This document shows positions 7,414-15,560 of a DNA stretch of 64,000 nt, in pieces. How positions within the stretch are numbered: the stretch's first letter is position 1; every line of letters starts with the position of its first letter. A model generated the notes under the pieces. It saw only the letters and a program-made list of their open reading frames with translations, was not told the DNA's origin and searched no databases. Both the position numbers and the translations under genes were made by a program. The DNA lies in the NCBI RefSeq assembly GCF_043643765.1, contig NZ_JBHZSP010000012.1, positions 118,275 through 182,274 on the forward strand. Direction: 5' to 3'. This DNA is from Marinomonas posidonica_A. Its GTDB lineage: Bacteria; Pseudomonadota; Gammaproteobacteria; Pseudomonadales; Marinomonadaceae.

Positions 7414-8337
7414 TTATTGCTCTGCCATAGAAGGTAGATCGTCTCGCGGAGCGCGGAACTCATAGCCCGCAGGCAAAGGGAAGTCTTGATATATCATGGT
7501 GCCTAATTCAACAATCGCTTGCGGAGTACGAGGGCCAAAACCAAGGAGGTAAATACCATCTATGATGTAAACCTCTTTATTTTTCACCGCTTTCATATAT
7601 TTGAAGTGAGCAAGCTCACCAATTTGCTTGAAAACATCTTGACGTCGATTCATGACAATTATGACATCAGGGTCTAATGCCAACGCCGACTCTGGAGACA
7701 GTTTTATCCAGCCATCATAATCGGCTAATAAGTTGATTGCTCCAACCTCTTCAACAACTGTATGAGCTGGTGTACCTGAACCTGACGCAATGGGTGCACC
7801 GTTTTCTAATGTAAGAAAAAATAGTACTTTAGGCGGCGATTTTTTGACCGACTCAGGAAGGTGCTGTTTCGCATAAGACAATGCATCAAGATCAATTTGA
7901 ATGTCTTCTAAAAGAGAGTCACCTTTTTCTTCAACGTCCAGCAAGGAGGCAATCCGCATTATTTTTTCTTGTAACGCTAGGAGGGTATTATCTTTTTCTA
8001 TTATGTCTGTTTTTACGCCGACTGAGGCGATTTGCTCAAGTGCTTTAATTGGACCAGTGTCCTCCTCTCCTAACAACAAATCAGGGTTTAAAGACAACAC
8101 ACCTTCTACCGCAATATTTCGGACATACCCTAATACTGGAAATTTTTTGGTGTCTTCAGGGTAGATGCTCGTAGAATCCACGCCCACAATACGGTCTTGT
8201 TCTCCAAGACGATAAATAATTTCAGTGATAGATCCGCCAGCCACCGCAATTCGCTCAGGTGGCGCGGGCGTTGCCATCACGCTAGCCGCATTCAAAGTCA
8301 TTAAACAACTTAAAAACAACAATCGATATTTCGTCAT
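7414..8337 (-). CDS. hmuT: Periplasmic haem-type binding protein HmuT
   Basis: A periplasmic substrate-binding protein of the class with two lobes joined by a rigid helix. From the ATG at 8337 it has 307 residues and a clear signal peptide (MTKYRLLFLSCLMTLNAASVMA). The upstream ATG at 8379 would put the Fur box inside the gene, so I reject it. The segment RIAVAGGSITEIIYRLGEQDRIVGVD, then YVRNIAVEGVLSLNPDLLLG, matches haemin-binding HmuT proteins. It would hand haem or a ferric chelate from the outer-membrane receptor to HmuUV. The divergent receptor gene starts 179 bases away, so the two units share one control region. Confidence 0.87.
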   Translation of the reverse strand: MTKYRLLFLSCLMTLNAASVMATPAPPERIAVAGGSITEIIYRLGEQDRIVGVDSTSIYPEDTKKFPVLGYVRNIAVEGVLSLNPDLLLGEEDTGPIKALEQIASVGVKTDIIEKDNTLLALQEKIMRIASLLDVEEKGDSLLEDIQIDLDALSYAKQHLPESVKKSPPKVLFFLTLENGAPIASGSGTPAHTVVEEVGAINLLADYDGWIKLSPESALALDPDVIIVMNRRQDVFKQIGELAHFKYMKAVKNKEVYIIDGIYLLGFGPRTPQAIVELGTMIYQDFPLPAGYEFRAPRDDLPSMAEQ

Positions 8338-8364
8338 AATTAATCCACAAAAAAAAAGAATAAC

Positions 8365-8383
8365 AAAAATGATAAGCATTGTT
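8365..8383. promoter_or_regulatory. Fur box for the hmuTUV operon
   Basis: Fourteen of 19 bases match the Fur consensus (AATGATAA, then CATT). It is centred about 37 bases upstream of the preferred hmuT ATG. Fur with ferrous iron would block transcription of hmuTUV here. Confidence 0.65.
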
Positions 8384-8474
8384 ATTTAAGTGTCAATGGA
8401 ATTGAAATATTAGTCCCGCTATTGGAGCATTTCGGACGCTTATGGAGTGGTTTAAAGGTTGTCATCGCAATAGT

Positions 8475-8493
8475 ATTAATGATAATTATTATC
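8475..8493. promoter_or_regulatory. Fur box for the TonB-dependent receptor
   Basis: Sixteen of 19 bases match the Fur consensus (TAATGATAAT, then ATTATC). It ends 23 bases before the receptor ATG and so would cover its promoter. This is the best of the three Fur-like sites. Confidence 0.75.
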
Positions 8494-8516
8494 GATAACA
8501 CCAAAAGGCTCAAATA

Positions 8517-10601
8517 ATGCTCAACAAAACACTACTCTCCACTCTGTTTCTGCCACTGGCATTGGTTCCTGAAATGGCACAAGCAGAAGACAATAAAAAT
8601 TCACTGTCAGATAATACACTGACGCTAGATGCCCTTATTGTCACAGCAAGCTTACTGGACCAATCTGTACAAGAAAGTGCAGAAAGCGCCGAAATTTTTG
8701 ATGAAGAGGACATTAAAAATCAAGCCGGCATAACCACAGTCAAAGACATCCTAGAAACAACCTCCAATGTGTCGGTGATGGATGGCACAGGTACTGCACC
8801 GACAGTACGAGGTATAGACGGTACAGGGGCGGCTCAAAATGCCATTGCTCTTTTTGCTGGTGGTCGATCTAGATTGAGTTACGAAATAGATAACAGACCA
8901 ATGTCGTTCAATGAAGTGGCCTATAGTGATATCAATTTATTTGATGTGAATACGGTTGAAGTCTTACGTGGGCCTCAAAGTACTCTAGTGGGCCGAAATG
9001 CCATGGCAGGCACGGTAAACATCAAAACGAATGACCCTGTCTTCGAAGACGAGACCATTTTACGAGCCGCAGTAGGCAACCATCATAACCAGCAAATGTC
9101 TGCGGTTGTAAACAGGCCAATCACAGAAGACTCAGTGGCAATCCGTTTAGCCGCAGACTGGACGGAACGAAAATCGTCTGTCGAATTCGAATCTTACGAT
9201 GGGGTAGACGACCCAGGTCTATATGAAAGCGTTAATATCAGAGGTAAGCTCCTCGTTGAACCTGACACAGAAAACAACGCCAGACTACTAATTGGTCTAT
9301 CTCATTCGGATTACTCAGGACCAGCGAACGAAGTAGTCTCAGAACCCTATCAAAACAAGGTATCAAATGCGGTAAAACAACCTCAACATAATCCTGTGAC
9401 CAACACCATGTCCGTGGATTACTCTCAAGATCTTACCTCTGCTTTCCAATTTAGATTAAACGCTTCCGCAACAGATGTAGACTTTACTCGCACCACCGTA
9501 GAGAACAGCACAAATACGACAATTGATACCCGTGAATATGTATTGGAACCTCAAATTTACTACCGTGATAGCAAATGGAATGCCGTCGCAGGACTCTATT
9601 ATTATCGTGCGCGAGAAGAACAATTCTCAGAACTCTTCAGCGTTGGCGATCTGCACTATGAAGACGAAACAGACACATTAAGTGCCTACGCAGAAAGCTC
9701 ATTTGCGTTGTCAGAAGATCTCGCCCTATCACTGGGCTTGCGTCATGAGTATGAATCCCGACAACGTCATGGTGGTGATTACAGTGGTGGCATAACGGCA
9801 GATGATTTCAACCACGATGAAAGTTATTCCGAATTATTACCCAAAGTGGGCATCAACTGGCACCAGTCTGACAATCTCAGCTGGGGCGTACAAATTTCCA
9901 AAGGCTATAATGCAGGCGGCGCTGGCTGGACACTGAATTCTGCCACCTTTGCCGTAAACGACTATGAATACGAAGAAGAAACGTCCTGGACCTATGAAAT
10001 TTATGGTCGACAAACTTTCTTAGCAGGACGAGTTAGTAGCACACAAAACCTTTTCCACACTCGCTATAAAGACCTTCAGTTAGCTTACAGTACGACTGAC
10101 GATTGGAACAACGACGGCTCGTATTCTATTGTCAATGCTGACAAGGTGAATACTTGGGGGCTCGAACAAGGCTTAACGGTACTCGTGTCAGATCAACTCA
10201 CATTGTCTGGTTCCATCGCCCTACTAAAGACTGAAATCGTGAAATTCTCCGATGATACGAGCTTAGAGGGCAACGACCTTGCTACGTCTCCAACCATCAC
10301 ATCTAGCCTCAATTTGGACTGGCAAAAAGAAGCTTGGCAAGCCAACTTAAATGTACGTTACTCCGACCGCTATTTTACCTACTTAGCCAACCAAGCTGAA
10401 TCTAAAACAGACGCGTACATTGTGACGAACGTGAAAGCCTCTTACACGACAGGTAACGCTGAATGGTTTGCCAGTATTGATAATTTGTTTGATGAAGAGA
10501 CAGCCGTTTTTCAGCGCTCAGACTCAGATTCTGCCTCCGCGGATTCAGCGGTACTACTTCAACCAAGAACCTTCTTAGTTGGCATTCAATATCAACTTTA
10601 G
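8517..10601 (+). CDS. TonB-dependent outer-membrane receptor, siderophore type
   Basis: A 694-residue receptor. It has a signal peptide (cleavage after EMAQA, about residue 24), a TonB-box-like segment DALIVTAS (about 38-45), a plug domain (about 50-165; VLRGPQSTLVGRNAMAGTVNIKT) and a 22-strand-type barrel to the C-terminus. The motif SKGYNAGGAGWTL resembles FyuA/YncD-class siderophore receptors. I do not see the FRAP/NPNL motifs typical of haem receptors, although the linked ABC genes are of the haem type. It would bind a ferric chelate and import it with energy from TonB-ExbBD, whose genes are not in the window. A strong Fur box lies just upstream, and a small gene follows 18 bases downstream. 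Confidence 0.88.
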   Translation: MLNKTLLSTLFLPLALVPEMAQAEDNKNSLSDNTLTLDALIVTASLLDQSVQESAESAEIFDEEDIKNQAGITTVKDILETTSNVSVMDGTGTAPTVRGIDGTGAAQNAIALFAGGRSRLSYEIDNRPMSFNEVAYSDINLFDVNTVEVLRGPQSTLVGRNAMAGTVNIKTNDPVFEDETILRAAVGNHHNQQMSAVVNRPITEDSVAIRLAADWTERKSSVEFESYDGVDDPGLYESVNIRGKLLVEPDTENNARLLIGLSHSDYSGPANEVVSEPYQNKVSNAVKQPQHNPVTNTMSVDYSQDLTSAFQFRLNASATDVDFTRTTVENSTNTTIDTREYVLEPQIYYRDSKWNAVAGLYYYRAREEQFSELFSVGDLHYEDETDTLSAYAESSFALSEDLALSLGLRHEYESRQRHGGDYSGGITADDFNHDESYSELLPKVGINWHQSDNLSWGVQISKGYNAGGAGWTLNSATFAVNDYEYEEETSWTYEIYGRQTFLAGRVSSTQNLFHTRYKDLQLAYSTTDDWNNDGSYSIVNADKVNTWGLEQGLTVLVSDQLTLSGSIALLKTEIVKFSDDTSLEGNDLATSPTITSSLNLDWQKEAWQANLNVRYSDRYFTYLANQAESKTDAYIVTNVKASYTTGNAEWFASIDNLFDEETAVFQRSDSDSASADSAVLLQPRTFLVGIQYQL

Positions 10602-10619
10602 CGCTGTGATGGAAAAATA

Positions 10620-11072
10620 ATGGGCATTTTAATACACGAAAATACGCATTGGCCTTTGGCGCTAACTATTGCACAAGAAAAGCTGACATTGGAACAACAT
10701 ATAGAGTCTTTAGAGAATTGGAATGCATGGTTTGACAAAAGCGAGCCGTTTCATGTTATTCGCCTTTATACCGACAAGGCCTCACTTGAACAAGATTCTG
10801 GCGTCGGTAAAGCGACGCTAGAATGGATGTCAAAAGGGGCTGACATCAAGTTTCGTAGTCTCGTAAACAGTATGATGATTATTGTCCCGCCCGATCAATA
10901 TCCTCGCATGAAAAACATGAATGTGACGACGGTATTTGGTATTCCCGGTGGGATATTCTCTTCCATTGAAGACGCCTTTATCTGGTTTGATCAATGCAAT
11001 GAAGATATGGACTTATCGAATTTAGCACCAAACTGGAAAGAGGCAGTCAAACACACCCTCAACTCATTTTAA
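10620..11072 (+). CDS. Small protein of unknown function, co-transcribed with the iron receptor
   Basis: A 150-residue protein starting 18 bases after the receptor stop, before a shared terminator, so it is probably expressed under iron starvation. No signal peptide or membrane segment is visible. The outline (a strand-helix start, SEPFHVIRLYTD, then SLVNSMMIIVPPDQYPRM, ending GGIFSSIEDAFIWF) resembles SpoIIAA/STAS-like folds, where the last helix follows the pattern F-x-S-x-E-E-A-x-x-W. That is a weak structural guess. It is unlike the HutX/HutZ haem-handling proteins as I know them. A role in intracellular iron or haem handling is suggested only by context. Confidence 0.7.
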   Translation: MGILIHENTHWPLALTIAQEKLTLEQHIESLENWNAWFDKSEPFHVIRLYTDKASLEQDSGVGKATLEWMSKGADIKFRSLVNSMMIIVPPDQYPRMKNMNVTTVFGIPGGIFSSIEDAFIWFDQCNEDMDLSNLAPNWKEAVKHTLNSF

Positions 11073-11077
11073 ACATT

Positions 11078-11111
11078 CCCCCCTATCTAACGTTATGCAT
11101 AGGGGATTTTT
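11078..11111 (+). terminator. Terminator of the receptor operon
   Basis: The stem CCCCTAT/ATAGGGG with a 12-base loop is followed by ATTTTTC. It lies six bases after the small gene's stop and faces the convergent MATE gene. Confidence 0.75.
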
Positions 11112-11127
11112 CTCTATCATTATCAAT

Positions 11128-12480
11128 TTAAACTGAGCTTGGTGAGTCACTTTTTTCAGCTTGTATCAACTGCTCTACCTGAACCAGTGCTCGACGATAA
11201 ATAAACCAAGCACAGACACCCGCCAGTAGATTCCCCACTAGCACACCGATAAAAATACCTTTTAGTCCTGCCAGTTGAGACCCTAGCCATAAGCAAGGCA
11301 AGAAAAAAACAAACAGTCGCAAAGCCGATATAAGCAAGGCGGTGTAGGATTTGCCCAAGGCGTTAGACACCGACACCATGAGCATGCAAATACCTAAAGA
11401 CCCTAAGCTAATCGGCACTAACACTAGGTATAAATGCAGCACGCTGGTGACTTGTGTATCACGGCTCATTAAACCGGCAATAAAACCAGATGATATAAAG
11501 GTTAATAAGGCAATTAGAATTTGAGAGGCGATGATGAATTTCACCGCTATGTGAACCAACTGACGAACGTCTTGTAGCTGTTTCGCCCCTAACATACGCC
11601 CTACCATGGGCGGCATAGACATGGTTAAGGCCAACACAGGCACAATCACAAAAAATTCAAAACGAGAACCCAACGCCCACGCCCCTACCACCGCCGCGCC
11701 AAAGCCTGCAAGAAGCTTGGTCGCCAACATTGAAGACACCGAAGGTAGCAACTGACTAACCATGGCGGGGCCCATGATATTACCTATCTGAGCTAGGCTG
11801 GCTTTCACATTAAGGTTTTTCCAATCCAAGCTTAGCCATTTGTTTTGCATCACTTTGGGCGCCACAATCAAGACCCCCAAACCAAATGACACTATGGTCG
11901 CCATAGCGGCCCCTTGAATGCCCAGATTCAGGGTAAAGATAAAAATAGGGTCGAGTATGATGTTTATCACACTGGTGAGTACCATGAGCACACCGGGCAA
12001 GATAGTATTGCCATTAGCGCGGCAAATACTGTAATAGAAATACAGGATGGCCCCTACCCACGAACTGACCAGCCAATAAGGCCAGTAGCTATCTATAATG
12101 GGATAAACATCGAAAGGCGCACTAAGCAGGGTTAAGATAGGGTATCTAAGCAGCCAGATAAGTAAGCCTAACAGCGCAATGCCCAGCCCACCCGACACCA
12201 ACACTAAGCCTGCTAGCTGTTTTGCATAGGTTACATTCTGAGCCCCCAGAGCACGAGCAATCACCGCCGTCGCGGCAATACCTAAACCAATTTGCACACC
12301 CATTTGTATCATTTGCACCGGTAGGGTAAAACCCTGTGCAGCAAGGGGTAATACGCCTAATTGACCAATGAAAGCACTGTCGACCAGTTGAAAACTCATT
12401 AATGACAGAACACCAAATAACATAGGCCAAGTCATTTTGAAGAGTTCACGACCAAGAGAAGAAGCGGGAGTCACAGACAT
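11128..12480 (-). CDS. MATE-family multidrug/toxin efflux transporter
   Basis: A 450-residue polytopic membrane protein with the two-bundle layout of MATE transporters. The N-terminal motif FKMTWPMLFGVLSLMSFQLVDSAFIGQLG, the segment GIAATAVIARALGAQN, and their relatives in the second half (SMPPMVGRMLGAKQ, then VSNALGKS) mark the repeat. MATE pumps expel cationic drugs or metabolites by Na+ or H+ antiport. It is convergent with the iron-receptor operon. The substrate is unknown. Confidence 0.88.
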   Translation of the reverse strand: MSVTPASSLGRELFKMTWPMLFGVLSLMSFQLVDSAFIGQLGVLPLAAQGFTLPVQMIQMGVQIGLGIAATAVIARALGAQNVTYAKQLAGLVLVSGGLGIALLGLLIWLLRYPILTLLSAPFDVYPIIDSYWPYWLVSSWVGAILYFYYSICRANGNTILPGVLMVLTSVINIILDPIFIFTLNLGIQGAAMATIVSFGLGVLIVAPKVMQNKWLSLDWKNLNVKASLAQIGNIMGPAMVSQLLPSVSSMLATKLLAGFGAAVVGAWALGSRFEFFVIVPVLALTMSMPPMVGRMLGAKQLQDVRQLVHIAVKFIIASQILIALLTFISSGFIAGLMSRDTQVTSVLHLYLVLVPISLGSLGICMLMVSVSNALGKSYTALLISALRLFVFFLPCLWLGSQLAGLKGIFIGVLVGNLLAGVCAWFIYRRALVQVEQLIQAEKSDSPSSV

Positions 12481-12631
12481 ACGAGAAAAGACACTCAGAT
12501 AATGATAAACGCTATATTATAACGCCTTTTCCGTGACTGTTTGGAAGAATCGCCACTTTAATTGTGAAGATATCAACGAAATCTCTTGCTGTAACACACT
12601 GACAAGGCTGATATGAATTCAATTAACCAAG

Positions 12632-13990
12632 CTAACTGCTGATTGCCCTAGCCAACAGATCCTGACAAGCCTCATTTACTTCTTGTTGCAATCTAGTTTT
12701 ATTAACCCCGATAACGTCACCTTGTTTCACCACCAGCTTGCCATTGACAAAACTGTAGGCAATTTTAGCAGGTTCACCGCATAAAACCGGCGCTTCTAGT
12801 CGGCTATGTACGCCGGCATAACGCGGTGACGCCAACGAGTAAATGACAAGATCCGCAGCGTAGCCTTGTGCCAACTTACCCGTTTTCAAACCCAATAAGT
12901 CCGCGCCATTTTCACTTCCCCAGCGGATCACCTGCTCAATGTTAGTCGCTTCAGGCCCATGTTGAGAGCGATGAATCAACCAAGCTAAATTGAGTTCTTG
13001 CAACATAGACGCACTTTCACTGGATGCCGAACCATCCACGCCCAACGTGATCTTCATACCTGCTTGTTCCATAGCAATCACCGGAGCAAGACCGCTTCCA
13101 AGGCGACAATTTGATGTGGGACAATGAGCAATACTGGTTCCGGTTTGCGCCAATCGCTGAATGGCATCCTCGTCCGCCTTAACCAGATGAGCGAACCACA
13201 CATCTTCCCCTAACCAATCACAATGGGCTGCGTAATCGATGGCACTCATGGAAAATTTTTGTTGGGCCATTTGCTCATCAAAGCCCACTTCCAGTAAATG
13301 CGAATGACGTTTTAAACCTCGAACTTTGGCCCATTCAGCAAAGGTCCTTAAATCTTCTACGGGCGAGGTATGTACCAAGCTAGTAGGCGCCACCACCAAA
13401 CGCGTCATACTAAAAGGACTATCATCATGATGCTGTTGATAGGTCGTTCCCATGCGAGTCAAGGCCAGTGACAACGGCTCAGGCTGAATGGCACTGCCTT
13501 GCATACCTTTATGGCTGCCCTGTGATGTTGCGCCGCCACGACATAACACAAAGCGCACACCAAGATCTTGTGCGGCCTGCCAAACCGCTTCTTCCAATTC
13601 CGGCGTCGTCGCAGCGTGATATAAATAATGGTGATCCGCACAAGTCGTGACGCCCGACCTTAATTGCTCAAACAGTCCCAACTTAGCCGCTGCATACATG
13701 TGCTCTGGGGTAATATGTGGCCAAAATTGATACGGCACACTAGCCAGCCACTCCCCTAACCCTTGATTCAAACCTGCGGGAACGCCTTTTAAAATGGACT
13801 GTGCCAAATGATGGTGAGTATTAACAAAACCTGGATAGATAACGCATTGGCTGGCATCAATAACAATGTCTTGATCCATGGCGACTAGACGATCACCAAT
13901 ATCGGCAATAATACCATCTTTAAGACGAATGGATACAGGACGATCAAAGCCAAACACCGCTTCTGCTTGATGAATAAAATACTGACTCAT
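12632..13990 (-). CDS. Amidohydrolase, 8-oxoguanine/pterin deaminase type
   Basis: A metal-dependent hydrolase of the amidohydrolase superfamily, 452 residues from the ATG at 13990. That start has an excellent GGAGGGAG site; an in-frame start 15 codons earlier has none. Metal ligands are visible: HHH in PGFVNTHHHLAQS, the His in RHSHLLE, and the Asp in LGVDGSASSE. ADHHYL and IAHCPTSNCRLGSGLAP are typical of the ATZ/TRZ branch that includes 8-oxoguanine and isoxanthopterin deaminases. It would hydrolyse an amino group from an oxidised purine or pterin. A divergent binding protein at 14543 may supply a related substrate. The exact substrate is uncertain. Confidence 0.83.
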   Translation of the reverse strand: MSQYFIHQAEAVFGFDRPVSIRLKDGIIADIGDRLVAMDQDIVIDASQCVIYPGFVNTHHHLAQSILKGVPAGLNQGLGEWLASVPYQFWPHITPEHMYAAAKLGLFEQLRSGVTTCADHHYLYHAATTPELEEAVWQAAQDLGVRFVLCRGGATSQGSHKGMQGSAIQPEPLSLALTRMGTTYQQHHDDSPFSMTRLVVAPTSLVHTSPVEDLRTFAEWAKVRGLKRHSHLLEVGFDEQMAQQKFSMSAIDYAAHCDWLGEDVWFAHLVKADEDAIQRLAQTGTSIAHCPTSNCRLGSGLAPVIAMEQAGMKITLGVDGSASSESASMLQELNLAWLIHRSQHGPEATNIEQVIRWGSENGADLLGLKTGKLAQGYAADLVIYSLASPRYAGVHSRLEAPVLCGEPAKIAYSFVNGKLVVKQGDVIGVNKTRLQQEVNEACQDLLARAISS

Positions 13991-14035
13991 AACTCCCTCC
14001 GAATGGGAAAGAGCAATGTCTGGGCCGAATGGCAC

Positions 14036-14542
14036 TAACCGCTTCTACTCTTTACTGCGAACCTTTATAAACCGATATAAACACCATCAAAGATAAGCAA
14101 AGCTTGTACCAAAGCTATTCAATCAGAGTTCACACACGCTTGCAGAATTTCCTGTTGATAAAATGCTCAATCAGCGTACAAGACATCGTTTCATTGCACA
14201 TTATTCGTGCAACAAAAAGAACATTTTATCTGTTCATACCCAGTTGTTCTGCCAAAGCAGTAAACACAAGCTGGCCCACTTATTGCTATATCTTATCTGT
14301 GTGACATGAACACACAATGTTGAGTAGAAGCGGTCAGACTTATGCGGTTTATAAGTTAGGGCATTGCTCACGACCTGATTCGACCACCCTGTTTGGTGTC
14401 GAAAGGGAAGTGACAGACGTTTCTTATTCACGCCTGTGTACCCTGCCCTCTCGTCCTTTCAGCACCTCATTCTCTTTGTGGTTGTGATAGTAAAACCGCT
14501 TGGTAAAGCCTACTAAGCTGGATATCAACATGGAGAACACGT
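14036..14542. other. Intergenic control region between amidohydrolase and binding protein
   Basis: About 500 bases without a convincing gene. It holds two inverted repeats: TTGCAC-N7-GTGCAA (14194-14212), which could be an operator, and a bulged hairpin TTCGAC(c)ACC/GGTGTCGAA (14379-14403) in the 5' leader of the binding-protein gene. I compared the leader by eye with thiamine and purine riboswitch motifs and did not find their conserved cores. The two open frames here look non-coding. Confidence 0.5.
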
Positions 14543-15556
14543 ATGAAAACGACTCGATCCCAATCTCGTCATCTTATCAAGCGACTTGGCCTTAGCGCCG
14601 CCATCTTAGCTTGTTTCAGTCTCAGCAATGCCTTTGCAATGGACAAGGTTAAATTTCAACTCGACTGGTTACCCGGTGGCGACAAAGCCCCTGTGTATGT
14701 CGGTATCGAAAAAGGCTTTTTCAAAGCAGAAGGCATAGAAGTAGAGGTAGCAAGTGGTCGCGGTTCCAATGACGCCATCAACAAAATTGCCACCGGCAAT
14801 GCCGATATAGGATTAAGTGACTTGGTGGCTCTACTGATGTCAAAGCAGCAGAACCAAGTACCCGTATCCGCTGTGTATTCGGTATTCAGTAAAGCGCCCC
14901 ACGCTTTTTTTGTGTTAGAGGGTTCTGGTATAAACACAGTGTCTGACGTAGCAAACAAAAAGATCGCTACCTCTCCTTACACCTCATCCAATGTGTTTTT
15001 ACCACTTTTGTTAAAGGTGAACCAAGTGGATGAAAACAGCATTCAACTAGTGAAAGCCGATCCAGGCGCCTTAAACCCTATGTTGATTCGTGGCAACACA
15101 GATGTGGTGATTTCATGGATAACAGACAAAGTGAAATATCAGGATCAAGCCATTCAAGCAGGTAAAACACTTCGCGTGCTCCCTTGGTATGACGCTGGCT
15201 TGGAGTTTTACTCAACTTCCGTCATCGCGGCAGATGACTTCCTTGAACAACATCCAGATGTGGTGAAACGTTTTACCAAAGCCTTCCAAAAAGCCGTTGT
15301 CTATACATGGCAACATCCAGAAGAAAGCGGCGAAATCGTTCATAAAAAGGTGCCCGAGGTAGACGCCAAAACCGCCACAGATACTATCATCTCGATCAAA
15401 AAACTAGTGCACAACAGCGTGAGTGATCAGGATGGCTTAGGGGAAATCACTCCAGAGCGTTTAGCGACGACTTGGAAATGGACGGCAACCGCGCAAGACA
15501 TCAAAGTAGAGAGCTTCGATCCGGAAACCGCCATTCAGCGTCAATTCATGCCTTAA
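14543..15556 (+). CDS. NMT1/THI5-like periplasmic binding protein (orphan)
   Basis: A 337-residue protein with a signal peptide (cleavage after NAFA, about residue 32). The domain begins KFQLDWLPGGDKAPVYVGIEKGFFKAEGIEVEV, typical of NMT1/THI5 and of nitrate, sulfonate and pyrimidine-precursor binding proteins. The GRGSNDAINKIATGNADIGLSD segment follows the same family. A GGAG site precedes the ATG. No ABC permease or ATPase gene is adjacent, so its partner must be encoded elsewhere or be shared. Being divergent from a purine/pterin-type deaminase, it may bind a heterocyclic base or related compound; this is inference. Confidence 0.83.
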   Translation: MKTTRSQSRHLIKRLGLSAAILACFSLSNAFAMDKVKFQLDWLPGGDKAPVYVGIEKGFFKAEGIEVEVASGRGSNDAINKIATGNADIGLSDLVALLMSKQQNQVPVSAVYSVFSKAPHAFFVLEGSGINTVSDVANKKIATSPYTSSNVFLPLLLKVNQVDENSIQLVKADPGALNPMLIRGNTDVVISWITDKVKYQDQAIQAGKTLRVLPWYDAGLEFYSTSVIAADDFLEQHPDVVKRFTKAFQKAVVYTWQHPEESGEIVHKKVPEVDAKTATDTIISIKKLVHNSVSDQDGLGEITPERLATTWKWTATAQDIKVESFDPETAIQRQFMP

Positions 15557-15560
15557 TCGC

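Noticed and set aside
8338..8379. A longer N-terminus for hmuT starting at 8379
   Set aside because: It would overlap a Fur box and add a second hydrophobic stretch before a complete signal peptide. The start at 8337 fits better.
14036..14542. A thiamine or purine riboswitch before the THI5-like gene
   Set aside because: I looked for the CTGAGA core of the thiamine riboswitch and for the paired TATA-type purine core and found neither.
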